Positions 10,639 to 21,125 of a stretch of DNA of 64,000 bases are shown here, in pieces. Position numbers and translations under genes: made by a program. The DNA lies in assembly GCA_033439295.1 (NCBI GenBank), contig JAVTLE010000013.1:1984001-2048000 (forward strand). Reading direction: 5' to 3'. The stretch is from Deuterostichococcus epilithicus. Taxonomy: Eukaryota > Chlorophyta > Trebouxiophyceae > Prasiolales > Stichococcaceae. Below the pieces are notes generated by a model, which had not been told where the DNA came from, did no database searches, and saw only the letters and a list, made by a program, of their open reading frames with translations. Each line of letters starts with the position of its first letter. Position 1 is the first letter of the stretch.

Positions 10639-13600
10639 ATGGCGGACGGCACCCCTCCCGCAGAGGAGGCCGGTGGTATTTTCAGCTCAATCGTGGGAGC
10701 TGTTGGCAGCAGCCTGAAATACGCAGCCGACACCGTGAACAGGTGCCATGAGCTTCGCGGATCTACTTGTTGATGCAGACTCTGGCATCATACAGCGCTG
10801 GCAGCGGATCAGAAACCCAAAAGCAGCCAAATGCAGTGCGCCGAATGGTGGCGGCAGATTTGACATGCCATGCAAACTGTACACGAAGGTTCTTGCATCA
10901 CCGTCAGCCCAACAACGGGTCTCTTATCTCATTCTTGCAGCGTGATGGGCTTCTACGACGACCTGGAGGTCAGCAACCCTGAGGGCGCTTCCGCCGACTA
11001 TGCAGGCCCTGACACGCTGGTGCGGCGCAGCTGCCATGAAACTTCTTTGCCAGTCCTGACGGCAGTGAACGTCGGCTTCTAGATCTGCTGTGCCGCCACG
11101 TGAGCTGCATTGAACCTGCCTGGAAGGGCAGTCCCGGCTGACACGACCGCATCGCACCGAACCATGGCTGGCCCGGTTTTTCACAGGTTGCATATTCTGT
11201 GAACCCCGCAGAAGCGGCAGCAGGAGTTTACGTCCTACAAGGACTACATCGGCATGGACATCACGTCACTGGTGTCGCTGCCGGTGTGGATCATGGAGCC
11301 GTTCACCATCCTGCAGCGGCTGGCGGAGATCATGGAGTACACCGATCAGCTGGACCGCGCCGCCGGCACGGAGGACCAGTACGAAAGGTGAGCCTGGACA
11401 TTCCTTGTTTTCCGGTTGTCCGTGCATGGACTCCGAGCCTCTGTGCATGGACCATGCGTAGCCTGCTGCTTCGAGAGCGGGCCTTCAATTTTGAACACCG
11501 CATGTCGATCCAATGGCACACCACATCGAGCACCACACTGTGCACATTATGCGGGGTACCACTGACGCCTTCTGCACAGTGCCGCACATGGAGACAGTAT
11601 CAGAGTGTCCCTATTTTCCCCAGGCTTGCGTGGGTGCTGGGCTTCGCTATGGGGCCATACGGCTGCATGGAGCGCACCTGGAAACCCTTCAACCCCATCC
11701 TGGGCGAGACCTTCGAGGTGGACTTGGACAAGGGCGTCCGCTTCTTCGCCGAGCAGGTGGCCCCCAGAGTGCATCCCTACTTGCTGTCTGGACGATTAGC
11801 AGCGCTGACTCGGACGAACAGACAACCGATTTGCAGACAGATCAGCGGCATCCTGGAATGGCAGCCAGCTTCTCCGGATCTGTGATGCTACGACACTCGA
11901 GATTGCGCACAGTGGATGTCGTACATGCATCGGCCAAGCGTTGAGCGCACCGCGCACAAGGGCATCAACGGCCACTACCACGCATGTCGCCACGCAGGTG
12001 TCGCACCACCCGCCGATCGGCGTTGGCCATGGCGAGAACGATAACTGGACGTACGATATTGTGTCAGCGCCCTCCACAAAGTTCCTGGGCAACAGCGTGG
12101 AGATCTACCCCGTGGGTGCGCAGCCACCCGACCTGCCTGGCTGAAATCCGCCACATCAGTGGATGTAGCAGATGTCAAGACCGCCTGGTGTCGCCGCCTG
12201 TGCTGCACTCAGAGACAGCCGAGCATGTACAGCTTGCACCACAGCCTCCTGTAGAGGTCGGTCCCCCAGAGCAGAGTCCACGGTCACTCGAGCGTGGCTG
12301 AACCTTGCGCGCGCAGGCCGCAGCCGCATCAAGCTCAAGTCCACCGGCGAGGTGTTCACGTTGCGACCGTGCAATGTGAAGGCGCACAACGTGATCGTCG
12401 GCGGCGTCTGGTGCGCTTTCCAGCTGCCCGCTGCCTGCACCTTGCAGCCCGCCGCCCGCACGTCTGGCGCCTGGCCTTGTCCAAGCCGCACAGCAGGCAT
12501 GCTGTCACTTCGGTCCACTGACGTCGAAAGCCCCTTACGAATTGAGCCCCTCACATGTCATCTTGAGGCTCACGCACGACATGTCAGCCAAAATCCTGCA
12601 CCGCACCTGGTCCACTGCAATGGGAGGGGCTTGAGGATCAATGCTGCTGCACCCCAGGGTGGACAACGAGGGGGACTATGTGCTGGAGAACACCAACACG
12701 GGGGCACGCGCCTCCCTGTACTTCACCCCCTGCGGCTGGTTCAGCAGCGGCCGCTACGAGGTGCGGCATCGCCGCCCCTGGGCGCCCTGGGCCGGCGGCT
12801 GCTGCCCCCTGCTCTTCTGGCTCTGATCTGGTGTGCGGCCCGCGAGACGCCCGCAGCTCTGCATGCAGACGGCCGGCGCCGCTGTCCCCCGGCATTTGGG
12901 CCGCTTGCAGGGCGCTGACCTGACCCGCTGCTGCCAACATGCACAGATAAGCCGACCCAACGTCAGCAGGACACTCCTCCACGGTTGAGCACATGAAGCG
13001 CGCGTCATGTCCTGCAGGTGTCGGGCCACATCACGAGCGCTGAGGGCAAGAAGGTGTTTGCGCTGGGCGGCAAGTGGAACGAGTACCTGGACGCGCAGCG
13101 CTGCGACGAGGAGGGCAGCCCGCTGCCCGACGCCAAGACGCTGCACCTGTGGAAGGTGCGTTTCGCGCAGAAGGATCCTGCTTCTCCCTTGTGCTGCCAG
13201 GAGCTGCATCTCTGAAAGGTCGGTCGTGGGACGGCAAACCGCTGCCCGCCGCCGAGCCGCTGCACTCGTGGAAGGTCTGTCGTGCAGGACTGTTGTCTCT
13301 CGTTTATACATCAGGGGAACACTGGACTGGTGGAAGGTCAGCGCGCAAGTTGCGGTCTCGCATGCTTGTATACCTGTCGAGACTGTGTCGGCTGTTGAGG
13401 GCAGTCGCGCCGGAGCATCCCGCATGTCTGTTGTGTTGCCAAAAGCCTGCACCTAGTTGCGCCGGAGCACCATGCACGATTGAATTCGCAGCGAGGACTG
13501 CAAACTGTAGCTTCAGCAGCATTTCTCCAGCCGCAGGAAGCTGCATTCACACACATGAGCGCCGCATGCAAGCGGTGCTGAAGGCAGCACTGTTCCTGTC

Positions 13601-14578
13601 GCCAGGCCACAGCGAAGCCAGAGGGCGACAAGTACGGCTTCACGCACTTTGCGCACAAGCTCATGAGCAGCGAGGGCGTCAACCCGCTGCCTTCGGACTC
13701 ACGTCGTCGGAAGGACCGCCACGCGCTGGAGGTGCGATTACCTAGCAGCTACAGTTGACTACAGTCCCATGCTGTGGAGGACCGGCAGCCAGCTGCTGTT
13801 CTGGTATGTGCGTGCGGCTCTGTTGCTCTCATGTTGCAGTCTCTGCTGATGCCAATGATGTCGCGGCGCTCGGTCTGCCTTCGTTGATGTCCACCGATGG
13901 CGCTGCCTGCAGGCGGGCGACAACTCGGCAGCGTCGGCTGAGAAGTCGGCGGTCGAGGAGGCGCAGCGGGCAGAGAAGCGGGTCCGCGGCTTTATATATA
14001 TATCCTGCTGCATGTACTTGTCTCGCTCTTGAACTCGCAGGAGTCGGGCCTGGCCTCCTCCTCCTCCTGGCCTGCCTGGTGTGGCTGGCAGTCACAGGCA
14101 TGCTGTGTCCCAGCCGTCAGGGGGTGCACAAGCGTTTCAGATTGATGCTGTGGCCTTGCTTGCGAGAAGGTGGCTGTCATGTACGTAGGAGGTCGTCCAT
14201 GCACTGAGCGCAGCTGTGCGGCATCGCAGGAACGGGAGAAGCGGGGTGACAAGTGGGAGCCGCGGTGGTTCAAGTCCACGCCTGACGCCAAGGTGTTCGA
14301 CCTGGAGTTCACGCCTGAGGAGTGCCCCCTGTGGGAGTTCACCGGCGAGGCACTCAAGCGAGCGCCCGCACCGGTCACTTCAGCAGGTGCGCCTGGGCGA
14401 ATGCTCGAGCGAGGTGTGTTTTTGGATCATGAGTATCAACTCCAGATGAAGTCCAGATCGTGTCAGAGATGGTGCAAGCTGGGAGACCGGGGCTGATCAG
14501 AGGGTCGTTTTGCTTGCCGCAGACGAGGTGGCAGGCGAAGGCTTCGAGCCATGGCAGTACCCGGAGATCCATCAGTAA
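10639..14578 (+). CDS. Oxysterol-binding protein-related protein (short ORP)
   Basis: A lipid-transfer protein of the OSBP/ORP family. ORPs carry sterols or phosphoinositide-linked lipids between membranes at contact sites. The ATG at 10639 opens [20 protein letters not shown]. Supported exons include 10639-10742, from 10941, 11212 to about 11387 ([20 protein letters not shown]), from 11625 ([18 protein letters not shown]) and from about 12000 ([10 protein letters not shown]). Later exons carry [60 protein letters not shown] and [16 protein letters not shown], and the end [11 protein letters not shown] with TAA at 14576-14578. The family fingerprint EQVSHHPP is complete but split by an intron after EQ. 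No PH domain, ankyrin repeats or FFAT motif are visible before the lipid-binding domain, as in the short plant ORPs. The intron after about 13160 contains degraded copies of the preceding exon's 3' end. Confidence 0.93.
13211..13345 (+). repeat. Degraded copies of an exon end in an ORP intron
   Basis: The true exon ends near 13157 with [11 protein letters not shown], followed by a GTGCG donor. Downstream in the intron, about 13240-13285 reads [14 protein letters not shown] followed by GTCTGT. A third, shorter piece at about 13318-13340 reads LDWWKV. Each copy keeps the exon-donor junction. Confidence 0.6.
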
Positions 14579-14926
14579 TCTGCCGGTGGCGCGGCAGGCC
14601 GAAGGGCATTGGCCGCCTGAGTCGCAGTGCCAGCTTATAGAGCATGTGCCATACTATGCTGGCCGTGTTACAGGTGACATACAGTGTCCCTCGCTATGCG
14701 TGGGATTGGCTGGAGTCAGTGTTGGGCGCCACCCAAGCACTAAGCGTCCTTTGCAATACATATTCAGGACAAAACGTTGTATCTTAGTCCGAAACGAACA
14801 GCACGCTGCCTTGGTCCATGCTGACTGATGTCTGTCTGCTTTCTGCCAACGAACCGCGCCGGCATGTGGAACATGCTTTCAACAGCTGCCTCGGCGACCA
14901 GCTGCTTCCTCGCTCTCATCATGGCC
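14579..14926. other. Convergent 3' intergenic region
   Basis: This lies between the ORP stop and the CIB-like stop, and presumably holds both 3' untranslated regions. No gene is seen. Confidence 0.6.
14668..14672 (-). promoter_or_regulatory. Candidate polyadenylation signal TGTAA
   Basis: TGTAA on the minus strand about 255 bases downstream of the CIB-like stop codon, the usual chlorophyte poly(A) pentamer. Chance occurrence cannot be excluded. Confidence 0.35.
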
Positions 14927-15918
14927 TCAAGGCGTGATTCGAAAACAATCCATAAAATCCGGCGCGTGCTGCATGATGCTCTGAAAGTCCTGAAACGTCA
15001 GCCCATTCGCATCTGGGTCTGCCTCAGCAGCAATCTTGGCCAGCACCTGTGCGCACAGAGGGATGCTTGCGAGTCCCTCGTTGCAAAGTCCTTCCAGGGG
15101 GTGCAGCATTGTCTCAGGAGCTGATCAGCTCCTGCAGCGTCGATGCAAGCTTGCCTGATTGACTTGTTCGGTGCTCAGGACGTCTGCCTCGCTCTCCGCG
15201 ATTTCAACTGCCACGGCGCCAAGCGCCGCAGGCGACGCCATGCGCGGCTCGCTCAACAGCAGCTTCAAGCCTTTGTGTATGTCCTCCTTTCCCAGTAAGT
15301 CATCTCCTGCGCAGCTTAGATAATAGCTTCGTGTCATGACGAGCGTGTGCGATGCTTAACGCAGGTGTGCGGCTCTTTGCCAGTGGTACGTCCGCCACCG
15401 CGAGGCAGCCTTTGGCCGATGCCAGTGCAGTGTTGCGCACCGTCAAAGTCCCAAATGGCAAACAGGAATATCATTTTGACGTCGAAGTTAGCCCGGGGGC
15501 TGAACACGCTGAAGAGCTCGAGGAGATTTTTGAACCTCAGCCGGCCGGTGCCGTCGTCGCTGAACACGTCCGCGATGCGAGCCGCGAACGGATTGTACAG
15601 CAGCTCGTTGATTCTCTTGAGCTCCTGCAAACCATTATAAGATCTGACGTTGCCGGCAAATTTTTCATAAGGAGGTCTAGTCGTTGCTGCATCTTGGCGC
15701 TGATGAGTTCTTATGGTGAATTTGCGTCATTCATCTGAAATGCACATTTTCACGGCAAGTAAACATTGAGTACCTACCACTCCAGATATTGACCCGTCAC
15801 CGTCTGTATCGAGCGCCTGGAATCGCGCCCACAGTCGTCTCAGCTCTCGACCGGTGAAGGGTGTCTCGGCCTGCAGCTCCTTCTGCAGCGCCTTTGGCAG
15901 CTGAGGTGCCGATGGCAT
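14927..15918 (-). CDS. CIB-like EF-hand calcium-binding protein
   Basis: Four exons (15918-15778, 15624-15441, 15306-15155, 15046-14927) give 198 residues, compared with about 190 for animal CIB1. It starts MPSAPQLPKALQKELQ. EF-hand-like regions are ALDTDGDGSIS near residue 37, RIADVFSDDGTGRLRFKNLL in the middle, WDFDG at an exon junction and AAEADPDANGLTFQDF near the end. The linker LLELFSVFSPRANFDVKM and the ending MQHAPDFMDCFRITP match the calcium-and-integrin-binding/calcineurin-B-like fold (LLSVFSDTA and SPDFASSFKI in animal CIB). It probably acts as a regulatory calcium sensor; the partner is unknown. No N-terminal glycine for myristoylation follows the chosen ATG, unlike animal CIB1. 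The third intron appears to start with GC rather than GT (CAG/GCAAGC at 15154), because that junction keeps the frame EQVNQ-VLAKIAAEA. Confidence 0.88.
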
Positions 15919-16266
15919 CGCTAGAGAGCCAGGTTGAGTCCTCAGACCATTGCGACCAGATTGGTGATGCCACTACTGCCGCGGCATGTACAAACAACGT
16001 TTTGCTTGGATGGGTCAAATTGCTGCTGAAGGAAGGTCCATCGTGTTGGTGGAGCTCGATGCTTGTGGCATTCCTTCCAGGGCTCGAATGCATACACGTT
16101 TGTATGCTGACCTAGAAATTCAGATCTAGCAAGCCTGCCGACATCGTCCGATTCGGAGTCCCAGCGCCCGTGAACCGAGACTGCACCCTAGACCCGGGAT
16201 TCTGTGAGATAATGCGGATCCGTGACAGCAGCATTGTCCTCCTGGATAAAGCTTGTGCTGCCTCGT

Positions 16267-18374
16267 TTACTGGGCAGCTTGCTGTTGTTCTTCACTGGCC
16301 CCCACCCAGTCCCGCAGCCACTTTGCGGGAATCTGCTCCCCCTTCTCCAGCATCTGGTTGGCTAGCAGCGCCCGGATCGCAGAGTCCGGAACCCGCGGCC
16401 GGCCGGGGCCACGCGACTGCGGCTGCTGCTGTGCAGCGTTGTCCCGCGCCTCGCTCTTCTCTGCTGCGGGTGCGCCCCTGTTGCCACATGCAACACAGCC
16501 ATTGCCGGTCCCAACACACCTCATACTGTTGAGCTGCCTGCTCTTGGGCTGCCTCTCACTTGGGAGTCGCAAACCAATGATCCGTGAGCGAAAGTTTTCT
16601 GCCAAAGAGACTGCACATGAGCCCCTTACCTGCCGGGCCGTCCAGCTTCCTTCTGTGACTTCTGCTCCACAGCTGTCTCCTTGCCCGACTTTGGCGGTGC
16701 TGCCGCAGGCTTCGGCGCCTCCTGCGCCGCTGGCTTCTGCGATGGCTTGGCGCCGCCCTCAATCGCTGCCAGCACATCACCCTGCCATGTCACAGAGCCA
16801 TAATCAGTGAGCCTGGACGAATTGCCAGCTCTCGGGACCTCCAGCCGAACATTTTCGTGGCGTGGAGTGGCTGCATGGCCAAATTTTGGCAGAGCCTGCT
16901 GATTGTCAAGCCGACTCTGCGGCCGGCAGCGTCTGCAGACCCGCGATCTGCAGCTGACTGCATGCACTGTCAGCACACTCCTGCTTTCGCGCATGCTTCG
17001 CTGGAGTCCACCACCACACCTTGGTGATGATGCCATTGGGGCCGGTGGGCTCCACGTCTGACGGCGACAAGCCGGCGCCCTGCAGCAGGATGCGCGCCGC
17101 TGGCCCTATGGTCGCGCTCGCCTGCCTGTGCTGCTTCGGCTGCTCATGCTGCTTGCCCTCGCCTGCACGCGTGGCGTGGTGAACCAGCTGAGGTAGGACT
17201 CGAGACGAGCAGGTCGAGCGTAGCGCATCTGGTGTCACAGCAGCATGGGCATTCCGTCATCCTCCGCGAAGCTTGGCTTGGCCTGCAGATTGCCGCGCAT
17301 GGCGTGCAGAGTCCAAGTCTGACGTGGTCAGGGCTGCGCACCTGGGGCTGACTCCGACTCTGGGCTGCCGCCCGACGTCGCGTCTGCAGACTGCTCCCCC
17401 GACGCGGCACTGCTGCATGGCTGGTAGTCGGCAAAGGCGTCGACGTGTTGCTCATCCTCCACCAGAATGAGGACCGGCGTGCCGACCGGGATGTCCTGCA
17501 CGAGAAGAGTAGCCATCCCACCTTGCACTGCCTTCCTGTCAGCCCACAAGACGCCCAACGGACCCGGACCTGTGCCTGCCGGCGAGGCTTCAAGCGCATG
17601 CTGATCGGACGGCGCCTCGTCAGCATGACAACATAGACCGCACGCAGCCTCCCAAGCGCCATACCACCACACGTGCACTGTGGCTCCAGCCCACCTTGCT
17701 GCCAGCTTCCAGCAACAGCTTGGCGACGAAGCCGTCGTCCTGGTTCTCCCACGCCATTGTTGCCTTGTCCGTCTCCACATCGCACAGCACGTCTCCCGCC
17801 GCAATCTCATCCCCCTCTTTCACCTGCACGTTCGTGATTCGTGCGCCCACTAGCTACAGTCCACTCTCGCGTTTGCATGTCACAGGCGGTTCTAGTGCAA
17901 TGTGTTGATGATTGAAGCAAATGCGCAGCCTTCGAGAATGCAAAGCGGCTGGCAGTGAAAGCCGCATTGCGTGCCTGCCACTCCGCAATGTTGCCTTGCG
18001 ACATTGTGGGTGAGGCATCGTCAGCTCCTGCACCAGACCAGGTGGAGCCATCAGCCCAGTATCGGCACGGCGGCAACGGCGCGGAGCATGTGCATGTGCA
18101 TGTGTGCGCACCGTGTGGGGCGGCAGGGAGCTCATGAGGCGGGACATGGCTGCCCACTGGGGTAGCTGCCATCGCTGCGCGACTGTGCTGCCGGCACAGC
18201 ACCTGCACAAGCCAGGCACGCTACGCTTAGGGCATCACAAGTGGTGGGTTGATTGACATGATCTGCGGTGTCGACTGGCACTGTACGCTTGTACCCAGCT
18301 TGCCTGTGCGCGGACGCCTCGAAGGCTGTGCTGAACGGCCGGAACGCGCTCAGTGCTGCACGTCGAAAAGACAT
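16267..18374 (-). CDS. Lipoyl-domain E2/E3-binding-protein-like subunit without catalytic domain
   Basis: Resembles the N-terminal half of pyruvate dehydrogenase E2 or protein X. A likely mitochondrial presequence starts MSFRRAALSAFRPFSTAFEA at 18374. The lipoyl domain reads SPTMSQGNIAEW, then VKEGDEIAAGDVLCDVETDK (the lysine in ETDKATM is the lipoylation site), then DIPVGTPVLILVEDE. An acidic Ser/Ala linker follows. A peripheral-subunit-binding domain reads IGPAARILLQGAGLSPSDVE and PTGPNGIITKGDVLAAIEGG. After an Ala/Pro/Lys linker the last exon reads RVPDSAIRALLANQMLEKGE and IPAKWL, which faintly recalls the start of the acyltransferase domain. It stops at 16267 after ASEEQQQAAQ. The HxxxDG catalytic motif is absent and there is no room for it before the next gene. 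A structural E3-binding role is the likeliest inference. One intron appears to be GC-AG. Just before SPTMSQ the frame looks broken. Confidence 0.8.
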
Positions 18375-20940
18375 CCGACCTGCCGAGTCGTCGACTGACA
18401 GCCGCTGTACTTTGCCAGCAAGCACGTAGAATTTCTAGCACCTGTCAGACCTCAGATCCTGAGAATGGCGCGATTATGCCCACCGCGCGCTGTGCACCAG
18501 CGTGCAGCAGGAAGCAGAAATCATTCCGTTCATGGTTTCAGGGCTGTGAGTCCACGGTCGCTGGCGCGGGACCATGTTTGCATTCCAGTCAACTGCGATT
18601 GCGTACGACGCTATCGCAGCAAGGCAGTAGTGCGTTTCAAGCTGCTGGTTCAAGCTGCTGGTTCCTGGGCGTGGCGGGTGGACGTGCCACTGTGTGGCCA
18701 GGCTTCCGGAAGGAGGAGGCACGCGCCGGCTCACGCCCGCACAAGCGCACACTGGAATGCCTGACCGCCTGACTCGCCCCTGACACCAGGCATGGGCGAA
18801 GTCGTGCTGTCACGGCACCTCCTCGCGAGCGGCCAGCACCTGGCTGTGCAGGCAACACTTCACCGCCATTGGGGAGCTACACTGCGAGCGGGCCTGCCCG
18901 CAATCCTGTCGGTGGCTGACACATGGTGATCTTTCTGCCCATTGCAGTGCCCTTGTATCCCTCGCTTGCCATCAAGATACGAGTTTTGCAGGTGGACCGA
19001 AGTTGACCATTGCTCTGGCCGGCGCGTGCCCTTCCCTGCACCCATGCGTAAATCCGACAACCTCGCATCTGCTACCGACACGATCCTCCACACAGACGCC
19101 CGCATGCGCCCCAACCTCGCGGCAACTTCACAAGGAGTGTGAAAAGCAGCCGCTCCCCCACTGTTCGCCAACATAGAGCGGCGGCATCTGCGGCGGCAGC
19201 GGTGGCGGACGGTTGGAAGTCCGTTGCCACCCGCAGGATCTTCTCTCCGTTTGGCCCTTTGAAGTATCCTAGGACTTCGAGCCTATGGAGGCGGGTGGCC
19301 TCACCGTGCTGTCGCCGCAGGCGCCCTTGCGCTTCATTTGCCGACCCCCCACATGGCAGAGAGTGTCCTTTTGCTGGGCTTGACATGTGCGGCATTCGGA
19401 CATAAAGCAGTGGCTTTCGAAACTACTGGCGGCAACACACTCAGGCTGCTGCATGAGCTGGGGCTGCAACGGCGTGTTTGGCAGCACGCTACTCACGGCC
19501 ATGCGATGCGACGTCGACGGTCTCCCGTCCAGACGCAAGGTCGATGTGCGTGATGTCCACAGAGGATCAGACATCGTGTCGGACGGTGTTGCTGTTGAAC
19601 CTCCACGCCGCCCGCGCCAATCGCCAGTATGGCTGAGCAGTCGCGAATGTGAGCTGCACACAAAAATGCAACATTGTCTGTTGGGCGCCGCCGGCTCCCC
19701 TGAAAAAGCATGCGCTTCTTGACGCCGACAACCTCAGCGCAAGCAGGGCCCATGCTGCGCAGGCGCTGTGGTGCTCAGCAGATTGACTGTCCCAGCCAAC
19801 CTGCAGAGGGTTCTGCAGAGACTATTTTCCACAGACGCCATATGTCGGCTGTGCGGCGCGGATGGCGTCTACTGACGTACAGCCTCAGATGCCGACTTGG
19901 TCCTGGGCAAGCGTTCAGTGAGCTAGGACGTCGGTACTGAGCAGTAGAGAGAGACGATGCGCATGAACTCAACCTTGCACGTCAGAGTTGACTGTGCCGC
20001 ACATGGGGTCAGGCTGCCGGAGGCCTCGGCTGTTGGCGCTGAACCGCATCATCGCCACCGACCCTGTCAGGGATCTCTCGTAGACTAGTTTAGGATGCAA
20101 CCACAAGCAGCACAATACGTGGTGTCTGACTCCCTTGTCAAAGCCTCCGCACTGCGCCTTGCTCGCGGCGGAGTTGCAGATGCATGCACAAGTGATGACT
20201 GCAGCGGTGGGGAGGGGGGGGGGCTCAACACTGAGCTTTACGGCGTAGGCTTGGGCGTAGAGTGCTCATAAAAAGTACAATGCACCAGCTCAAGATGGCA
20301 AGGGATGCAAGGATAATCCACTTGCGCCTGTTACCGTCAGCATGTTTCGCACGTGCACTGGGCAGCTGTCCCAGCCGAGCTGGCTCATGTTCCCATGCGG
20401 CGTCTGGAAACATCACCTCACGTCATAAGAGTCACAATGGACCAGCTCAAGATGGGCAAGGGATGCAAGGATACTCCACTTGCGCCTTTCATCGTCAGCA
20501 TGTTTCGCACATGTGCACCGGGCAGCGGTCCCAGCCGAGCTGGCTCATGTTTCCAGACGCCGCCTTTCCAGCTGAAGCATTGCAGGTGCCAGCCTGGAGT
20601 TCGTTCATGCCAATGCTGGCAGCAAGCACAGCGTTACGTCGCAGGCTTCGTTAAGCACCTTCTCCTGACGGCGTTGCCTGCCTGCTTGCCACAGGAACAG
20701 CAGGAGGATGCCGACGCTGGCCGTCTTGCAAGTCCTCAGCGGCGGTGGGTCCAGCCGTCTGCATATCTCCCCTCATGTCGAAGTGTCACAGTCAAATGTC
20801 GGCGGTGAACCGCACTTTCCATCCTGCCATCATGCTCACCCAGCGATGCGATCTGCCCGTCAGCAGCTGCAGCCGTCCCACTGGGCATGCCAGAAATGAC
20901 CTCCGCGGTACCTCATGCTTGCAGGACCCTGTCTGACGCT
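18375..20940. other. 2.5 kb without a confident gene
   Basis: No recognisable protein is encoded here. Weak candidates on the minus strand are a frame at about 19150-19320 reading LGYFKGPNGEKILRVATDFQ, a short frame near 18880-18980 ending GRKITMCQPPTGLRAGPLAV, and a hydrophobic exon-like segment at about 20225-20350. None could be joined into a gene with consistent splice phases. The plus strand may hold the 5' untranslated region and first exons of the CPL-type gene. Confidence 0.4.
20271..20585. repeat. Tandem duplication, about 157-bp period
   Basis: Two copies, about 20271-20430 and 20431-20585, share ACCAGCTCAAGATGG, AAGGGATGCAAGGATA, CCACTTGCGCCT, GTCAGCATGTTTCGCAC and AGCCGAGCTGGCTCATGTT in the same order. 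On the minus strand the left copy encodes a hydrophobic, tail-anchor-like segment (RRKWIILASLAILSWCIVLF) followed by a basic end and a stop near 20225. The right copy carries a one-base insertion (GCCCATC against GCCATC) that breaks that frame. Confidence 0.75.
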
Positions 20941-21125
20941 CGAGCCGAGTCGCGGCCGCGGCAGTGGTCCGGATGGCCCTTACAGCGACAGGTGCACTCC
21001 TGCCCCCTTCTGCGGGAAAGCAGCATCGGCTGGCGGTTGAATGTCAGAGGTGCTCGTGTTCTGCGATGGCATGGAATAAGGCTACGAGTCGAGGAGGTGG
21101 GAACAAACACGGTGTCGACTGCCGC

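Noticed and set aside
20205-20222. Homopolymeric G run as a regulatory element
   Set aside because: A simple G tract in unassigned sequence. Nothing else supports a function, and such runs are also prone to sequencing error.
21050-21090. ATG at 21050 (MSEVLVFCDGME) as start of the CPL-type gene
   Set aside because: It looks similar to the start of plant CPL1 but meets a stop at once, and I found no GT donor before the stop. The true 5' end remains open.
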